Positions 45,673 through 54,291 of a stretch of DNA of 64,000 nucleotides are shown piece after piece; within the stretch, counting starts at the first letter, position 1, and every line of letters starts with the position of its first letter. Below the pieces are notes generated by a model. It saw only the letters and a program-made list of their open reading frames with translations, searched no databases and was not told the origin of the DNA. The position numbers and the translations under genes were made by a program. Source of the DNA: Histomonas meleagridis (lineage: Eukaryota > Parabasalia > Tritrichomonadida > Dientamoebidae). Location: assembly GCA_020186115.1 (NCBI GenBank), contig WSYJ01000139.1, positions 1 to 64,000 of the forward strand. Reading direction: 5' to 3'.

Positions 45673-46918
45673 TGAAGACGGAAGAGAACAATATTTGCAT
45701 GCAAACAAAAATACAGTTGAATTTTTACGTGCTGGATTAAATAATGAAAGAGTGATTGGTGATACGAACGATGTTGTGTTTGAACATATGTTATTTATTA
45801 AAACCATTCATGCCGAATTTAAAGATTTCAAAAAAGGAAAGAGAATAAATCCAGGATTCTTTCCTTATATCAACACGTCAGATATTGATTTAAGAAAATT
45901 TGGAATATTTACAGACGTTAATGATTCTAATATAAATGAATCATGTTTAATTCAAGCATTTATTGCTTCAGAAGTATTGAAAGAAGATGAAATAAAATTA
46001 CTGAAGAGTTTTATTCAAACGCGAACTGTTCCAAGAAGTGAGTTAAAAAGAATTTCTGACTTATTAAAAATCAAAATTGAAGTCAAAATATTTTATTCAG
46101 AAACTAAAAATACATCAAGAAAGGTATTTGGCGAAAATTACAACAGAGAAATAAAACTAATAATTATTGAAGATCACTATATGCTAAATTCTAAAGTTAA
46201 TGTATCGGAATGTTATATAAAAAATTATGATAAAATAAATGCTGATTCAAGATTTAAAAATCATAACAGAAAAATGATGTTATTAAAATTTGATGATAAA
46301 AGATATTCATTTTCTAAAAAATCACTTGGTATAAGAAGTTTAATATACTCAATGATTGAAAATAAACTTTTAATTCCAATGAATCAACAAACAATAAATA
46401 AGCTTTCATGGAGTTATAGAAAATCAAACGAAAAAACATTTAATTCTTATAGAAAAATATTTGTTACTGATAAAAAACCTCTATCGATTTATTCTAAAAA
46501 AGTTAAGTCGCAGACAAGTCTGTATGTTTTGTATGTTGATCCTCGTTTAGTGAATTATATTTGCTTCTGGGCATCGCCAAGATATGCAATTTATGTTGGA
46601 AAGATAATGGATTCCATCAACGACAAAGTTCACGAAGTATTAAATGAAAAGCAATTAACGGATACTGTTGAAAATGCTAAACCTGTGTTTATTGAAGTTG
46701 CAAAATCAATAGCACCAACAATCGACAGAGAGTTAGAGAATAAAACATGTTGGGGATATAGAGACTCAGGCAAAACGTTGGACCAATGGGAGCAAGAAGA
46801 TTTAGCGAGAGATATTAGAGAATACAAAGAAATTAAAAAGAGACTTGAAGAAGTAGAGAAAAAAGTTGATTCGTGGAGTTCATTTATCAAAAAATATCAT
46901 CCTGAATTTGAAAAATGA
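45659..46918 (+). CDS. Maverick polymerase N-terminus-like (OTU-like) protein, no polymerase domain
   Basis: Intact 419 residues from the ATG at 45659. The middle (FGIFTDVNDSNINESCLIQA ... IIIEDHYMLNSK ... CYIKNYDKI) has the order seen in the N-terminal region of protein-primed Maverick polymerases: a Cys in a helix start, a VP-x-SEL-type segment and an E-x-HY motif. This region resembles an OTU-like cysteine protease, with candidate catalytic Cys near 46001-46012 equivalents and His in EDHY. No exonuclease (DIE) or polymerase (SLYP, YxDTD) motifs follow; the C-terminal ~100 residues are charged and coiled. Either a retained polymerase fragment or a stand-alone protease. Confidence 0.6.
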   Translation: MTLIDEDGREQYLHANKNTVEFLRAGLNNERVIGDTNDVVFEHMLFIKTIHAEFKDFKKGKRINPGFFPYINTSDIDLRKFGIFTDVNDSNINESCLIQAFIASEVLKEDEIKLLKSFIQTRTVPRSELKRISDLLKIKIEVKIFYSETKNTSRKVFGENYNREIKLIIIEDHYMLNSKVNVSECYIKNYDKINADSRFKNHNRKMMLLKFDDKRYSFSKKSLGIRSLIYSMIENKLLIPMNQQTINKLSWSYRKSNEKTFNSYRKIFVTDKKPLSIYSKKVKSQTSLYVLYVDPRLVNYICFWASPRYAIYVGKIMDSINDKVHEVLNEKQLTDTVENAKPVFIEVAKSIAPTIDRELENKTCWGYRDSGKTLDQWEQEDLARDIREYKEIKKRLEEVEKKVDSWSSFIKKYHPEFEK

Positions 46919-46929
46919 ATAGCTTTCTC

Positions 46930-46974
46930 GATTTCTTTTGTTAGGTTAGGTTAGGTAGGTTTGTTAGGTAGCAT
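46930..46974. repeat. Short ttagg-type repeats
   Basis: gttaggttaggttaggtagg lies between two convergent genes, preceded by a ctttctcga segment that also appears in the inverted repeat at 54002. Probably part of the same small repeat family. Confidence 0.5.
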
Positions 46975-47532
46975 TTATTTATAAGTTATTTTTCCTGAAC
47001 TTTTCACAAATTTTGTGCTTATTTTTCTTTCGCTTAGAAACTCACAGACGTCAGAGTAATTATATTTTAAGTTATAAGTATTGCCGTCTTTCTTGACATA
47101 TATTTTTGATACATAATCTAAAGTTGAGCTTTTACAACAACCCGCGTCGGTGTCTGCCTTCACTAACTCAACTTCTTGAGTATCACACAATAATTGCACA
47201 AGCTTTATAAGTTCATCTTCTTCAGCAATTACATATTTATTAACTATTAAAGGATTATTTTCTACTATATCTAAACATAACACTAACGCTTGGATTAATA
47301 AATCTTTGTCGTGAATTATTTGCTCAAGATTAGTTAAAGTTTCATTAGCTGTTTCAATCGAACGTTCTTTAATTTCCGGTTCTTCAGACGTTTCTTGATA
47401 TTTCATTGGCACTCCTTTAACTACAACATTAACGTTTTGACTTTGGCTCTGTTTCGGAGAATTTAAATTTGTTCCGACTCTTGCAAGAAATCCTCGATTG
47501 CAAGATAAAACACTACTTTTATAAACTGACAT
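46975..47532 (-). CDS. Unrecognised 185-residue protein
   Basis: Intact reverse-strand gene with a polar N terminus (residues 1-60), a Leu-rich helical middle (about 62-115) and a strand-rich C terminus with a Cys pair (GCCKSS). No family is recognised. It starts 37 bases from a divergent gene and ends in the ttagg repeat. Confidence 0.65.
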   Translation of the reverse strand: MSVYKSSVLSCNRGFLARVGTNLNSPKQSQSQNVNVVVKGVPMKYQETSEEPEIKERSIETANETLTNLEQIIHDKDLLIQALVLCLDIVENNPLIVNKYVIAEEDELIKLVQLLCDTQEVELVKADTDAGCCKSSTLDYVSKIYVKKDGNTYNLKYNYSDVCEFLSERKISTKFVKSSGKITYK

Positions 47533-47569
47533 TTTTTAAGTGATAAAAAATTATTTTTACTGTTATTAA
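47533..47569. promoter_or_regulatory. Bidirectional promoter region, 37 bases
   Basis: Divergent ATGs separated by AT-rich DNA (gttatttttactgttattaa type). The same compact head-to-head layout recurs at three other places in A and B. Confidence 0.5.
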
Positions 47570-47920
47570 ATGGAAGAATCTCTGATTCCATTAAATATTT
47601 TCGATTACATCAAACATCTAAAACTTACAAAAAAGATAACAACAAAACAATTACCGTTTATAGAAAATATTTATTTCTACATTAATAATTGCGTAATATA
47701 TAAATATGTAATTGCTGTACGTCCTGAAATGTTTAAAAGAGCGAAACGTTTCGGTTTGGAATCATTATATAATGTCTATTGTGGAATTAATGTTAAGATT
47801 TATGAACCAATACCAAATACAGCAAAAGGAAGATTTATTTTGATGTGGAATCCAGGCAATTGTGAAATTACAGTTGCTGAAGGAGAGGATTTACCAAATA
47901 ATTTTGGCGTTAAATGTTAA
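47570..47920 (+). CDS. Unrecognised 116-residue protein
   Basis: Small intact alpha/beta protein, MEESLIPLNIFDYIKHLKLT to NNFGVKC, with no domain recognised. Convergent with the capsid gene; the intervening 180 bases hold the conserved box. Likely a virion or assembly accessory given its place beside the capsid gene. Confidence 0.6.
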   Translation: MEESLIPLNIFDYIKHLKLTKKITTKQLPFIENIYFYINNCVIYKYVIAVRPEMFKRAKRFGLESLYNVYCGINVKIYEPIPNTAKGRFILMWNPGNCEITVAEGEDLPNNFGVKC

Positions 47921-47953
47921 AAAGTACCTTTTAATTTTCAAAGATGTTTTTTT

Positions 47954-47997
47954 AACCCTTAACGAAACGGATAAAATGAGCATTTTTCGAATGATTT
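47954..47997 (+). repeat. Dispersed conserved box
   Basis: aacccttaacgaaacggata, then aaatgagcatttttcgaatg. It lies between the 3' ends of two convergent genes, in the same orientation as the tandem array at 13521. Confidence 0.85.
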
Positions 47998-48101
47998 GAC
48001 ATGAATATTGCATGTTTGCTCGAGTTACTGAAAGGTTAACTTTTTTGTGATTTTTTAACCTTCAAAAATAAATGATACATTAAACAATTCAAACATTATT
48101 T

Positions 48102-49715
48102 TTATCTTGCTCCTCCTGCAATTATCTGCTCGATACTAGCGTTAGTAACTTCAATTTGACTTCTACCGTCAGGCTTCATTGCTCTAACTTTCAATAATGC
48201 GTCTTCAAAGTATATTCCTGTTGGTGCAATGTAATCAACATTCTTCATTGCAGTATTAGCTAATCTATCTCCGAATAATTCAATCTGAACTGTTCCAGTG
48301 GTTGATATTCCACCCATGAAGTCCTCACCTTCAGCGAACGGTAATCCTATGAAGAAATTAGAATTATCTTTACCATGCCAAGCTCTTGTTTGAGTATTAA
48401 CGCCTGAAGCATTATATGTGTTCTTGTAATAATACGGTTGAACAGATGTTTTAATATCTTTTGCTAATGAACTCAAAAGACTTCCATTAAGATTCACAGC
48501 ATCAAGTAACATATTAAGATTTCTTGGGTCATCAACGGTTTCATATGCTTCTCTTGGATAAATTTTACCGTCAATATTAAAACTATATCTTATTTGTGGA
48601 TTCAAGAAGCATGTACGTGAATATTGACTTTGTCTGAATACAGTAAACATAGTATCACAATGTTTAAGTCCTATTGTTGCAGCAGTATTAAATGATGTTG
48701 GAGCACTTGTTGAATTACTTCCGAGTGGTTGTGTGAAATCTCTTACTTGACAAACGTGAATTGGAAATAGCATCGGAACTTGAATATATTTTGCAGCAAG
48801 AGCATTAAACACATCCATTTTCAAAAGATATGTTGCAAGCTTAATTTTAACATCTTTTGTTACTTGGCTATTGCAAATGAATTTTTGCGGTGCATCCATC
48901 GTTGCGTAAGTTGTTGAACCGCTTCCTGCTGTTGCTTTAATGTTGCTCTTTACTGATTCATTAATATTTCTAAATCCAAGGTCACATAAATAATCTCCTT
49001 CAACTACAGCTTTTGCAGCAACTAATGATTCATGATCGCATACAGGAGCAATAACAATATTTTGATATGAAGGCATCAGTTCGATTGAAAGCTTGCCGCT
49101 CCAGTTAGGATAATATCGCATATTAAATAACATTAAGAAATAACTTAATGGAATTCTTAATGGAATCTTAACTATAACTTCTTTTGCTGAATTAATAGCG
49201 CTAAAGTCACAGTAAACGCCAGGAACCATTGAATCATGAGCTCTGATTTTATCAATAGTTGCGAAACAATCATTACCGGCTTTAGCTTCATCAGATAATG
49301 AATTAGAAAGCATGAACCATTCATACCTTGCGTTATGAACGTCTTGAATTTTATCTGTGTTTGAATAAATTCTGTATTGATCTATAGCATCGCATGAACA
49401 TTTATAACCGACATAATATTCTTTAAACAAAAGATTTGATTGTGACGGAACGGTAATTGGTACTTCTTGTTCTAAAGTAATATATGAATTATCTAAACCA
49501 ATAATCTTAAATCTATCCGTGAAAATGTCAACGTATGTTGTGTCTCCCTCGTTTATGTCTCCAACATTGCCGTAAGAAGTAGCTGTCGTGTATTCATAAT
49601 TTCCCGGAATGATTTCAGAAGCTTTAACTGCTTCATCAACTTCATTATACCAATCTTGAAGGTTTCCAGTCATTGCATCAATAACATTTGGTTGTTGATT
49701 TTGTGGTGCAAACAT
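48102..49715 (-). CDS. Probable major capsid protein (double jelly-roll type)
   Basis: Intact 537-residue protein, the largest uninterrupted structural gene. It has no membrane segment and is strand-rich throughout. The length fits Maverick/Polinton major capsid proteins, which form the hexagonal capsid lattice. Two similar halves are suggested by repeated long strand-loop blocks (VIVKIPLRIPLSYFLMLFNM near residues 185-205; VKIKLATYLLKMDVFNALAA near 285-305). The next genes are a coiled-coil protein and a protein VI-like basic protein. A partial second copy at 5508-6655 shows that the gene was present in other elements. Major capsid identity is inferred from size, context and conservation. 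Confidence 0.65.
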   Translation of the reverse strand: MFAPQNQQPNVIDAMTGNLQDWYNEVDEAVKASEIIPGNYEYTTATSYGNVGDINEGDTTYVDIFTDRFKIIGLDNSYITLEQEVPITVPSQSNLLFKEYYVGYKCSCDAIDQYRIYSNTDKIQDVHNARYEWFMLSNSLSDEAKAGNDCFATIDKIRAHDSMVPGVYCDFSAINSAKEVIVKIPLRIPLSYFLMLFNMRYYPNWSGKLSIELMPSYQNIVIAPVCDHESLVAAKAVVEGDYLCDLGFRNINESVKSNIKATAGSGSTTYATMDAPQKFICNSQVTKDVKIKLATYLLKMDVFNALAAKYIQVPMLFPIHVCQVRDFTQPLGSNSTSAPTSFNTAATIGLKHCDTMFTVFRQSQYSRTCFLNPQIRYSFNIDGKIYPREAYETVDDPRNLNMLLDAVNLNGSLLSSLAKDIKTSVQPYYYKNTYNASGVNTQTRAWHGKDNSNFFIGLPFAEGEDFMGGISTTGTVQIELFGDRLANTAMKNVDYIAPTGIYFEDALLKVRAMKPDGRSQIEVTNASIEQIIAGGAR

Positions 49716-49741
49716 TTTATAGTGATAAAAAAATCAAAACA

Positions 49742-51463
49742 TCAATTAGAATCTAAGTCTTCAACAGTTACTGTATTTGTTAACGGTAACAATCTTCTAT
49801 TAGAAAAAGTTCTTAAATCATTATAAAATTGAAGTAGTAAATCAGGTGCTAATTGACTCTTATTTGTTCTAGTAAATCCAGCATATTTATGTTGATTTTC
49901 TGCTAAAAATTGATTAAATCTATCATCTCCAATTGAATTAATCAAAGCATCAATATTATATTCAAGTTGTATTCTTTGATTATTTTGATTTACAACTTGT
50001 TGTGCAATATCTGCTTGTAATTGATTTGTTATTGCTAATTTTTCTTGTCGGTGATAGATTACCGCTAAACATTTGTTGTTGTATTTCAATTTGTGCTTGA
50101 CTTTTCATTGCTTTTTTTGTATACTCATTCGCTAACTCAACATCTTGAGCTCTTCTTTGATTTTGTAACGTTGCTATTTTCAAATTTGTATTTTTCTGTA
50201 TTTGTGCTTTATGTTCGGCAGAATTTAAATATTCTAATTCAGCATCAAGAGCTATTTTATTTTCTTCGGTTGCTTGTAATTCCTCTCTTCTTTTAATTTC
50301 TTTTTCACGTTCCTTCGTTTGAACTTTTTTCTTAGCGTTCTTAACAATCGATTCTTTGTGCGTCTTGCTTATTTCTGGTTTTGGTCCAACGGCTGTTTGA
50401 TATGCTCCTAATTCTTGAGCTTTAATTTCTTCATCAACTGTTTTTCGTTGTTGCTCAATTTCCGCTTCTTTCAATCTTTCAAATCTTGCTCTTGCTCTTA
50501 ATCCAGGTCGTTGTTTTTTTTTTTTCAGCAAGTTGTTGTTGATATAAACCATTAATGCTTTCCATGTATTGATTATCTAACGCCTGATATTGCTCCGGAG
50601 TTAATGCTGTTATTCTTTTAATTCTTTCTTGTTCAAATTTTATTTTAGCTTCATTTTTGAGCTTTTAATAGTTCATTTTCATAACGTGCTCTTTCTAATT
50701 CATATTGTGTCTGTGCTCGCATTTCATTTGCATTCTTATAATCTTCTGATTTTAAAACTTTCTGTAAAGTTTCATTTTCATTCTTTACTTTTTCTAACTC
50801 ACGTTGCAAGCTATTTTTAATTCGCATTTGTTCATTAGCTTCTATTTCATGTTGGCGTTCAATAGTAAGCATTTTTGCTTCAGCTAATTGAGCTTGAATT
50901 GTTGCGTTTTGATCTTTTAATAAATCAATGTCGCCTTTATACTGAGTTTTTTAAGTTCTGCCAAAGCTTTTGCGTAACGTTCAGTTTCTTGTTGAGCTTT
51001 GTTTGCTAATTCATGCTGACGTTCAATCTCTCTTTCTGCCATTTCTCGTTTTTGCTTTTCTTCGTTATACTTTGCCTCAGCAGCTTTTGTTGCTTTTTTC
51101 ATATTTCTTTCTTGTTCATCCAAATTTTTCTTTCTTGCTAATTCATCTTGTTTCTCTCTCCGCGTATCATTAATTTGTTGTTGACGAACATCGTTTTGAT
51201 TTCTCATATTATGTATTGCGTCAAGATTAATATTTTGTGGAGTTTGTGATAAAGCAACAGGAAGAAATGGATTTTGTAAATTTGCCATCATCTGTGACCT
51301 AGCAGAATTGGAATTTTGATTATTCGGTGAAGGAAGAATATTTGCTCTGACCGATGCGTTAGGGTTAGATATTGGAGCTTGAGTAATTAATCGATGCCTT
51401 AATCCGCGTTTGACATTTTTCTTTGTTTTTTCTAATTCTTCGTTTGACTGCTTTCTTTGCCAT
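49742..51463 (-). pseudogene. Long coiled-coil virion protein, frameshifted
   Basis: Reading across shifts near 50055, 50520, 50650 and 50940 gives one protein of about 570 residues. It has a basic start (MAKKAVKRR, the ATG at 51463 with a shift soon after) and a Pro/Asn-rich linker. A very long Gln/Glu/Lys/Arg coiled coil follows (RREKQDELARKKNLDEQERN ...). The globular C terminus (about 100 residues) ends TVTVEDLDSN. All breaks lie in A/T homopolymers, including a 12-T run at 50514. Its place between capsid and protein VI-like genes suggests an internal scaffold or DNA-core protein; no family is recognised. Confidence 0.65.
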
Positions 51464-51487
51464 TTAATTAAAAATAAAAATATTAAT

Positions 51488-52121
51488 TTATAAGTATTGA
51501 ACTCTTGCTCTCCATCCGCGTTGTACCGGCACATTATAAACTTGTTCTTGACGTTCTGACGAAACTTGAGCTTCTGACGAAACTATTTCTTCCTTTTGCT
51601 CCGAACCTTGTGAGTTTCGAGCATCTAGCGAGACTTGCTCGTCATTTAATGTTTGTTCGACCGAAGGAATTTCCTCAGCATCAATATAAATATCATCCCT
51701 CAAACGATGATACTTCTTCTTAAGCTTTTTATGCTTACCTGTTAATTTATCTAATCGTGAATTTAATTCAATTATATGCTCCATTAATAATTGATCGTTT
51801 GATAGATAAACTTTACCGTCGTTGTTGTTTTTAATTACTTTTTTGACTAACCGTTGGAGTTTTTGATTTCTTTGCTGTAACTCTAGCGTTACCGTTCTTG
51901 AAAAATTTGACGTCAAAAAATTCATTTTCAATTCCTTTTTTAGCATTAGCAATTATAATTTCTTTTTCTTCTTGTGTTAAATCTTTTACTGCTTTCTTTG
52001 TTATCTTAACATCAGATGTTTTTTCTTCATTCACATTTTCGTTTTCATCATCCAAAACAATTTCTGTTTCGCTCCGAAGGAGCTCAGGCTCGTAGAGCCG
52101 TTCAGTCTCGTTCTCTGCCAT
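51488..52121 (-). pseudogene. Charged coiled-coil protein, one frameshift
   Basis: Starts at 52121 with acidic residues (MAENETERLYEPELLRSETE) and reads to about 51850. It then continues in another frame to 51488 with a coiled coil (LLMEHIIELNSRLDKLTGKH) and a Glu/Gln/Ser-rich tail. Together about 210 residues. No domain is recognised; probably a virion-internal or assembly protein by position. Confidence 0.6.
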
Positions 52122-52151
52122 TTATTAAATATAAAAAAATCAAAAAATCAT

Positions 52152-52532
52152 TTAATGAATCACATTAATCCAGGAATCATTACTCTTGGTTGAGGTTTCA
52201 TTACCGCAGGTTTTATCCGAAATCTTTTGACCTGTATCTAAAACACGTTCGGCTACTTCTTTGCCTTTATCTACGGCTCGTTTAATTTTGTCTTTAATCT
52301 TACCGTCAGGAACTGCATCAACTATTTTATCTATTTTATCTGTTATATCTCCTTTACGCTTTCTTACTGTATCAATTATTCCTGGAATCTTTTTACCAAA
52401 TTCAATTCCTCGACTGATTATTGGCGAGACCTTACTGTAAATTCTCTTTCCTTTATCAATAACATTTCTTACAAGTCGTCCTGCATTTTGAATAAATTTT
52501 CTTATTCCACCGAATATACGACCTAATCCCAT
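52152..52532 (-). CDS. Basic amphipathic protein VI-like protein, 126 residues
   Basis: Intact. The N terminus (MGLGRIFGGIRKFIQNAG) is a Gly-rich amphipathic helix, followed by Lys/Arg-rich helices (RNVIDKGKRIYSKV, KIKDKIKRAVDKGKEVAERV). This layout resembles the small basic membrane-active internal proteins of adenovirus and Polinton capsids (protein VI type), which disrupt membranes during entry. Similarity is in style rather than a proven homology. It starts 36 bases from the divergent integrase gene. Confidence 0.55.
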   Translation of the reverse strand: MGLGRIFGGIRKFIQNAGRLVRNVIDKGKRIYSKVSPIISRGIEFGKKIPGIIDTVRKRKGDITDKIDKIVDAVPDGKIKDKIKRAVDKGKEVAERVLDTGQKISDKTCGNETSTKSNDSWINVIH

Positions 52533-52568
52533 TTAATATAATTAAAAAAACGTTTTAATAACTCTTAA
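52533..52568. promoter_or_regulatory. Bidirectional promoter region, 36 bases
   Basis: Separates the protein VI-like start from the integrase start; AT-rich, containing aaaacgttttaataact. Confidence 0.5.
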
Positions 52569-53717
52569 ATGAGTCTAAACGTTAACAAAGAAATTGACAA
52601 AACACATTTTAAAACTTACAGTCACGTCAAAAAACACGTGCAAAATAAATTTCCAAATGTTAGTGAAAAGAAAATTAAAAAAGTAATATCAAGGAGATTG
52701 AAGGATAAATTTATTAAAACAAAAGATATAAAACCTTATATGATAAAAATATTTTCAACTATTCCAAATTGCTGGTTTCATGATTTATACGATAACACCA
52801 AAGGAAAGACTCCAAGATATTGGCACGTATTTATTGGCACAAATAATAGATACGTTTACTGTTTACCGTTGATGTCAAAATCAGCGTCTGCTGTTAATGA
52901 AACATTAAAACAATTCATTGAAAAATTCCATCCTGTAAAATTAACGTCAGATGAAGAACCAGCATTTATTGAAAAAAATAATTTAAAACTTCTTTCTAAA
53001 AATAAAGTTGCCGTTCATACAATATCAGATAAAAACCATTCGTCTTTAGGCATTATTGATAGATTCATGCGAACAATAAGAGATATGAATACTCCAACGG
53101 AAAAATCTAAACATCAATCACATGATGAAAAATACACATTTATTACTCCAGAAAGAATGAAAAAGTTTCTGAATACTTACAACAATACTTACCATTCAGC
53201 CATCGGTTGTTCTCCAAAAGAAATGTTTGATAATAAAGATTTAGAAAAAGAATATATATTTAAATGTTTAGAATCTTCTGAAAAACAAAAATGTATTAAG
53301 AATTTAATTCTTCCTGTTGGCTCTTTTGTACGCTATATATTACCGCGTCATAATGGCATAACTAAGAAAAGATTTCAAATCAGCCGTGAATGTTATAAAA
53401 TTGATGAACGGAAAGGAAACATATACGTTTTAATTGCTCAAGACGGAACAGTAATTACTAAACCAAGATACAAACGAATACCGATTGATAAGAATAAACC
53501 AAATAATATTAAATGGGCGTCAACTATTCCTGGTAAATGGGTTGGTTCTGTTGAGTCAATTTTGTCATTTAATCCTAAAACAAATAAGTATAAAGTACTT
53601 TTTACCGTTCCTGGGCAACGTTCATATCAAGATGAAATTCCTGCTTCATTTCTCCGCGGTAATACTCCTCATAAACAGTCAGAAATTGAAAGAGAATTTT
53701 TTGCTAAACATAAATGA
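52569..53717 (+). CDS. Retroviral-type (rve) integrase with C-terminal chromodomain-like region
   Basis: Intact 382-residue protein. The catalytic core runs from about residue 60 to 215: first acid in WFHDLYD, second in KLTSDEEPAF, third position in LGIIDRFMRTIRD, which is Asp where most integrases have Glu. The N-terminal region is basic and helical. The C-terminal residues ~315-365 (GKWVGSVESILSFNPKTNKY) look like the small beta-barrel or chromodomain that tethers Maverick integrases to chromatin. It would insert the element DNA into the host genome. The LGIIDRF form is, as I recall, usual in trichomonad and ciliate Maverick integrases. Confidence 0.88.
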   Translation: MSLNVNKEIDKTHFKTYSHVKKHVQNKFPNVSEKKIKKVISRRLKDKFIKTKDIKPYMIKIFSTIPNCWFHDLYDNTKGKTPRYWHVFIGTNNRYVYCLPLMSKSASAVNETLKQFIEKFHPVKLTSDEEPAFIEKNNLKLLSKNKVAVHTISDKNHSSLGIIDRFMRTIRDMNTPTEKSKHQSHDEKYTFITPERMKKFLNTYNNTYHSAIGCSPKEMFDNKDLEKEYIFKCLESSEKQKCIKNLILPVGSFVRYILPRHNGITKKRFQISRECYKIDERKGNIYVLIAQDGTVITKPRYKRIPIDKNKPNNIKWASTIPGKWVGSVESILSFNPKTNKYKVLFTVPGQRSYQDEIPASFLRGNTPHKQSEIEREFFAKHK

Positions 53718-53737
53718 TATTAATATTTATTTTTATA

Positions 53738-54046
53738 CATGACAAACTAACTAACTAACTAACCTAACAAAAAAAATTCGAGAAAGACTTTTCAGAAACA
53801 GTCATATCTGAGGCATCATCATTTTTGATTGTGTCAAATCAGCTGAAAATTACAAGTTTGAAGCAGTAAATGCAACATTCAACATAGAAATAAGCCTTTT
53901 CCGTTAGCTTATAGTCATTAACTCCCGTAAACTTGCAAAATTCACGTCAAATCATCAAGTTAGAATTCAATTTCAAAAATATATAGACTTTTACGAAAAG
54001 GCTTTCTCGAATTTTTTTTGTTAGGTTAGTTAGTTAGTTTGTCATG
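53738..54046. repeat. ~309-base unit with inverted repeat ends (MITE-like)
   Basis: catgacaaactaactaacta at 53738 mirrors tagttagtttgtcatg ending at 54046; the arms (about 49 and 45 bases) continue through aacctaacaaaa and ttcgagaaag. They differ by one ttag unit. The 215-base interior has no gene. No target duplication is evident. It could be a small non-autonomous element or a fold-back between two convergent genes. Confidence 0.75.
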
Positions 54047-54183
54047 AGCTATTCAAAAATTAATATATTCATATCTTACAATAAAATGTGATTCGGACAT
54101 GAATTTATTTTTATATTCTTATTACGATAATTCATTAAACACATTACGAAATTAATTAATTTTTGTCATTTTCCTTTTGTGTT

Positions 54184-54228
54184 AAATCATTCAAAAAATG
54201 CTCATTTTCTCCGTTTCGTTGAGGGTTA
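54184..54228 (-). repeat. Dispersed conserved box
   Basis: aaatcattcaaaaaatgctc, then attttctccgtttcgttgag, inverted orientation, upstream of the helicase stop. Confidence 0.85.
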
Positions 54229-54291
54229 ACTTTTAGGTTAGAATTAACCCTCAAAATTTTAAACATACTTTTTTGATAAAAATAAACATAT

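Noticed and set aside
46938-46965. Telomere-like ttaggttaggttagg
   Set aside because: Only three to four units, internal to element B and related to the nearby taac/ttag inverted repeats; not a chromosome end.
50093-51173. Several plus-strand frames with Leu/Phe-rich products
   Set aside because: Antisense of the Gln/Glu/Lys coiled-coil gene; typical complementary-strand hydrophobic shadows.
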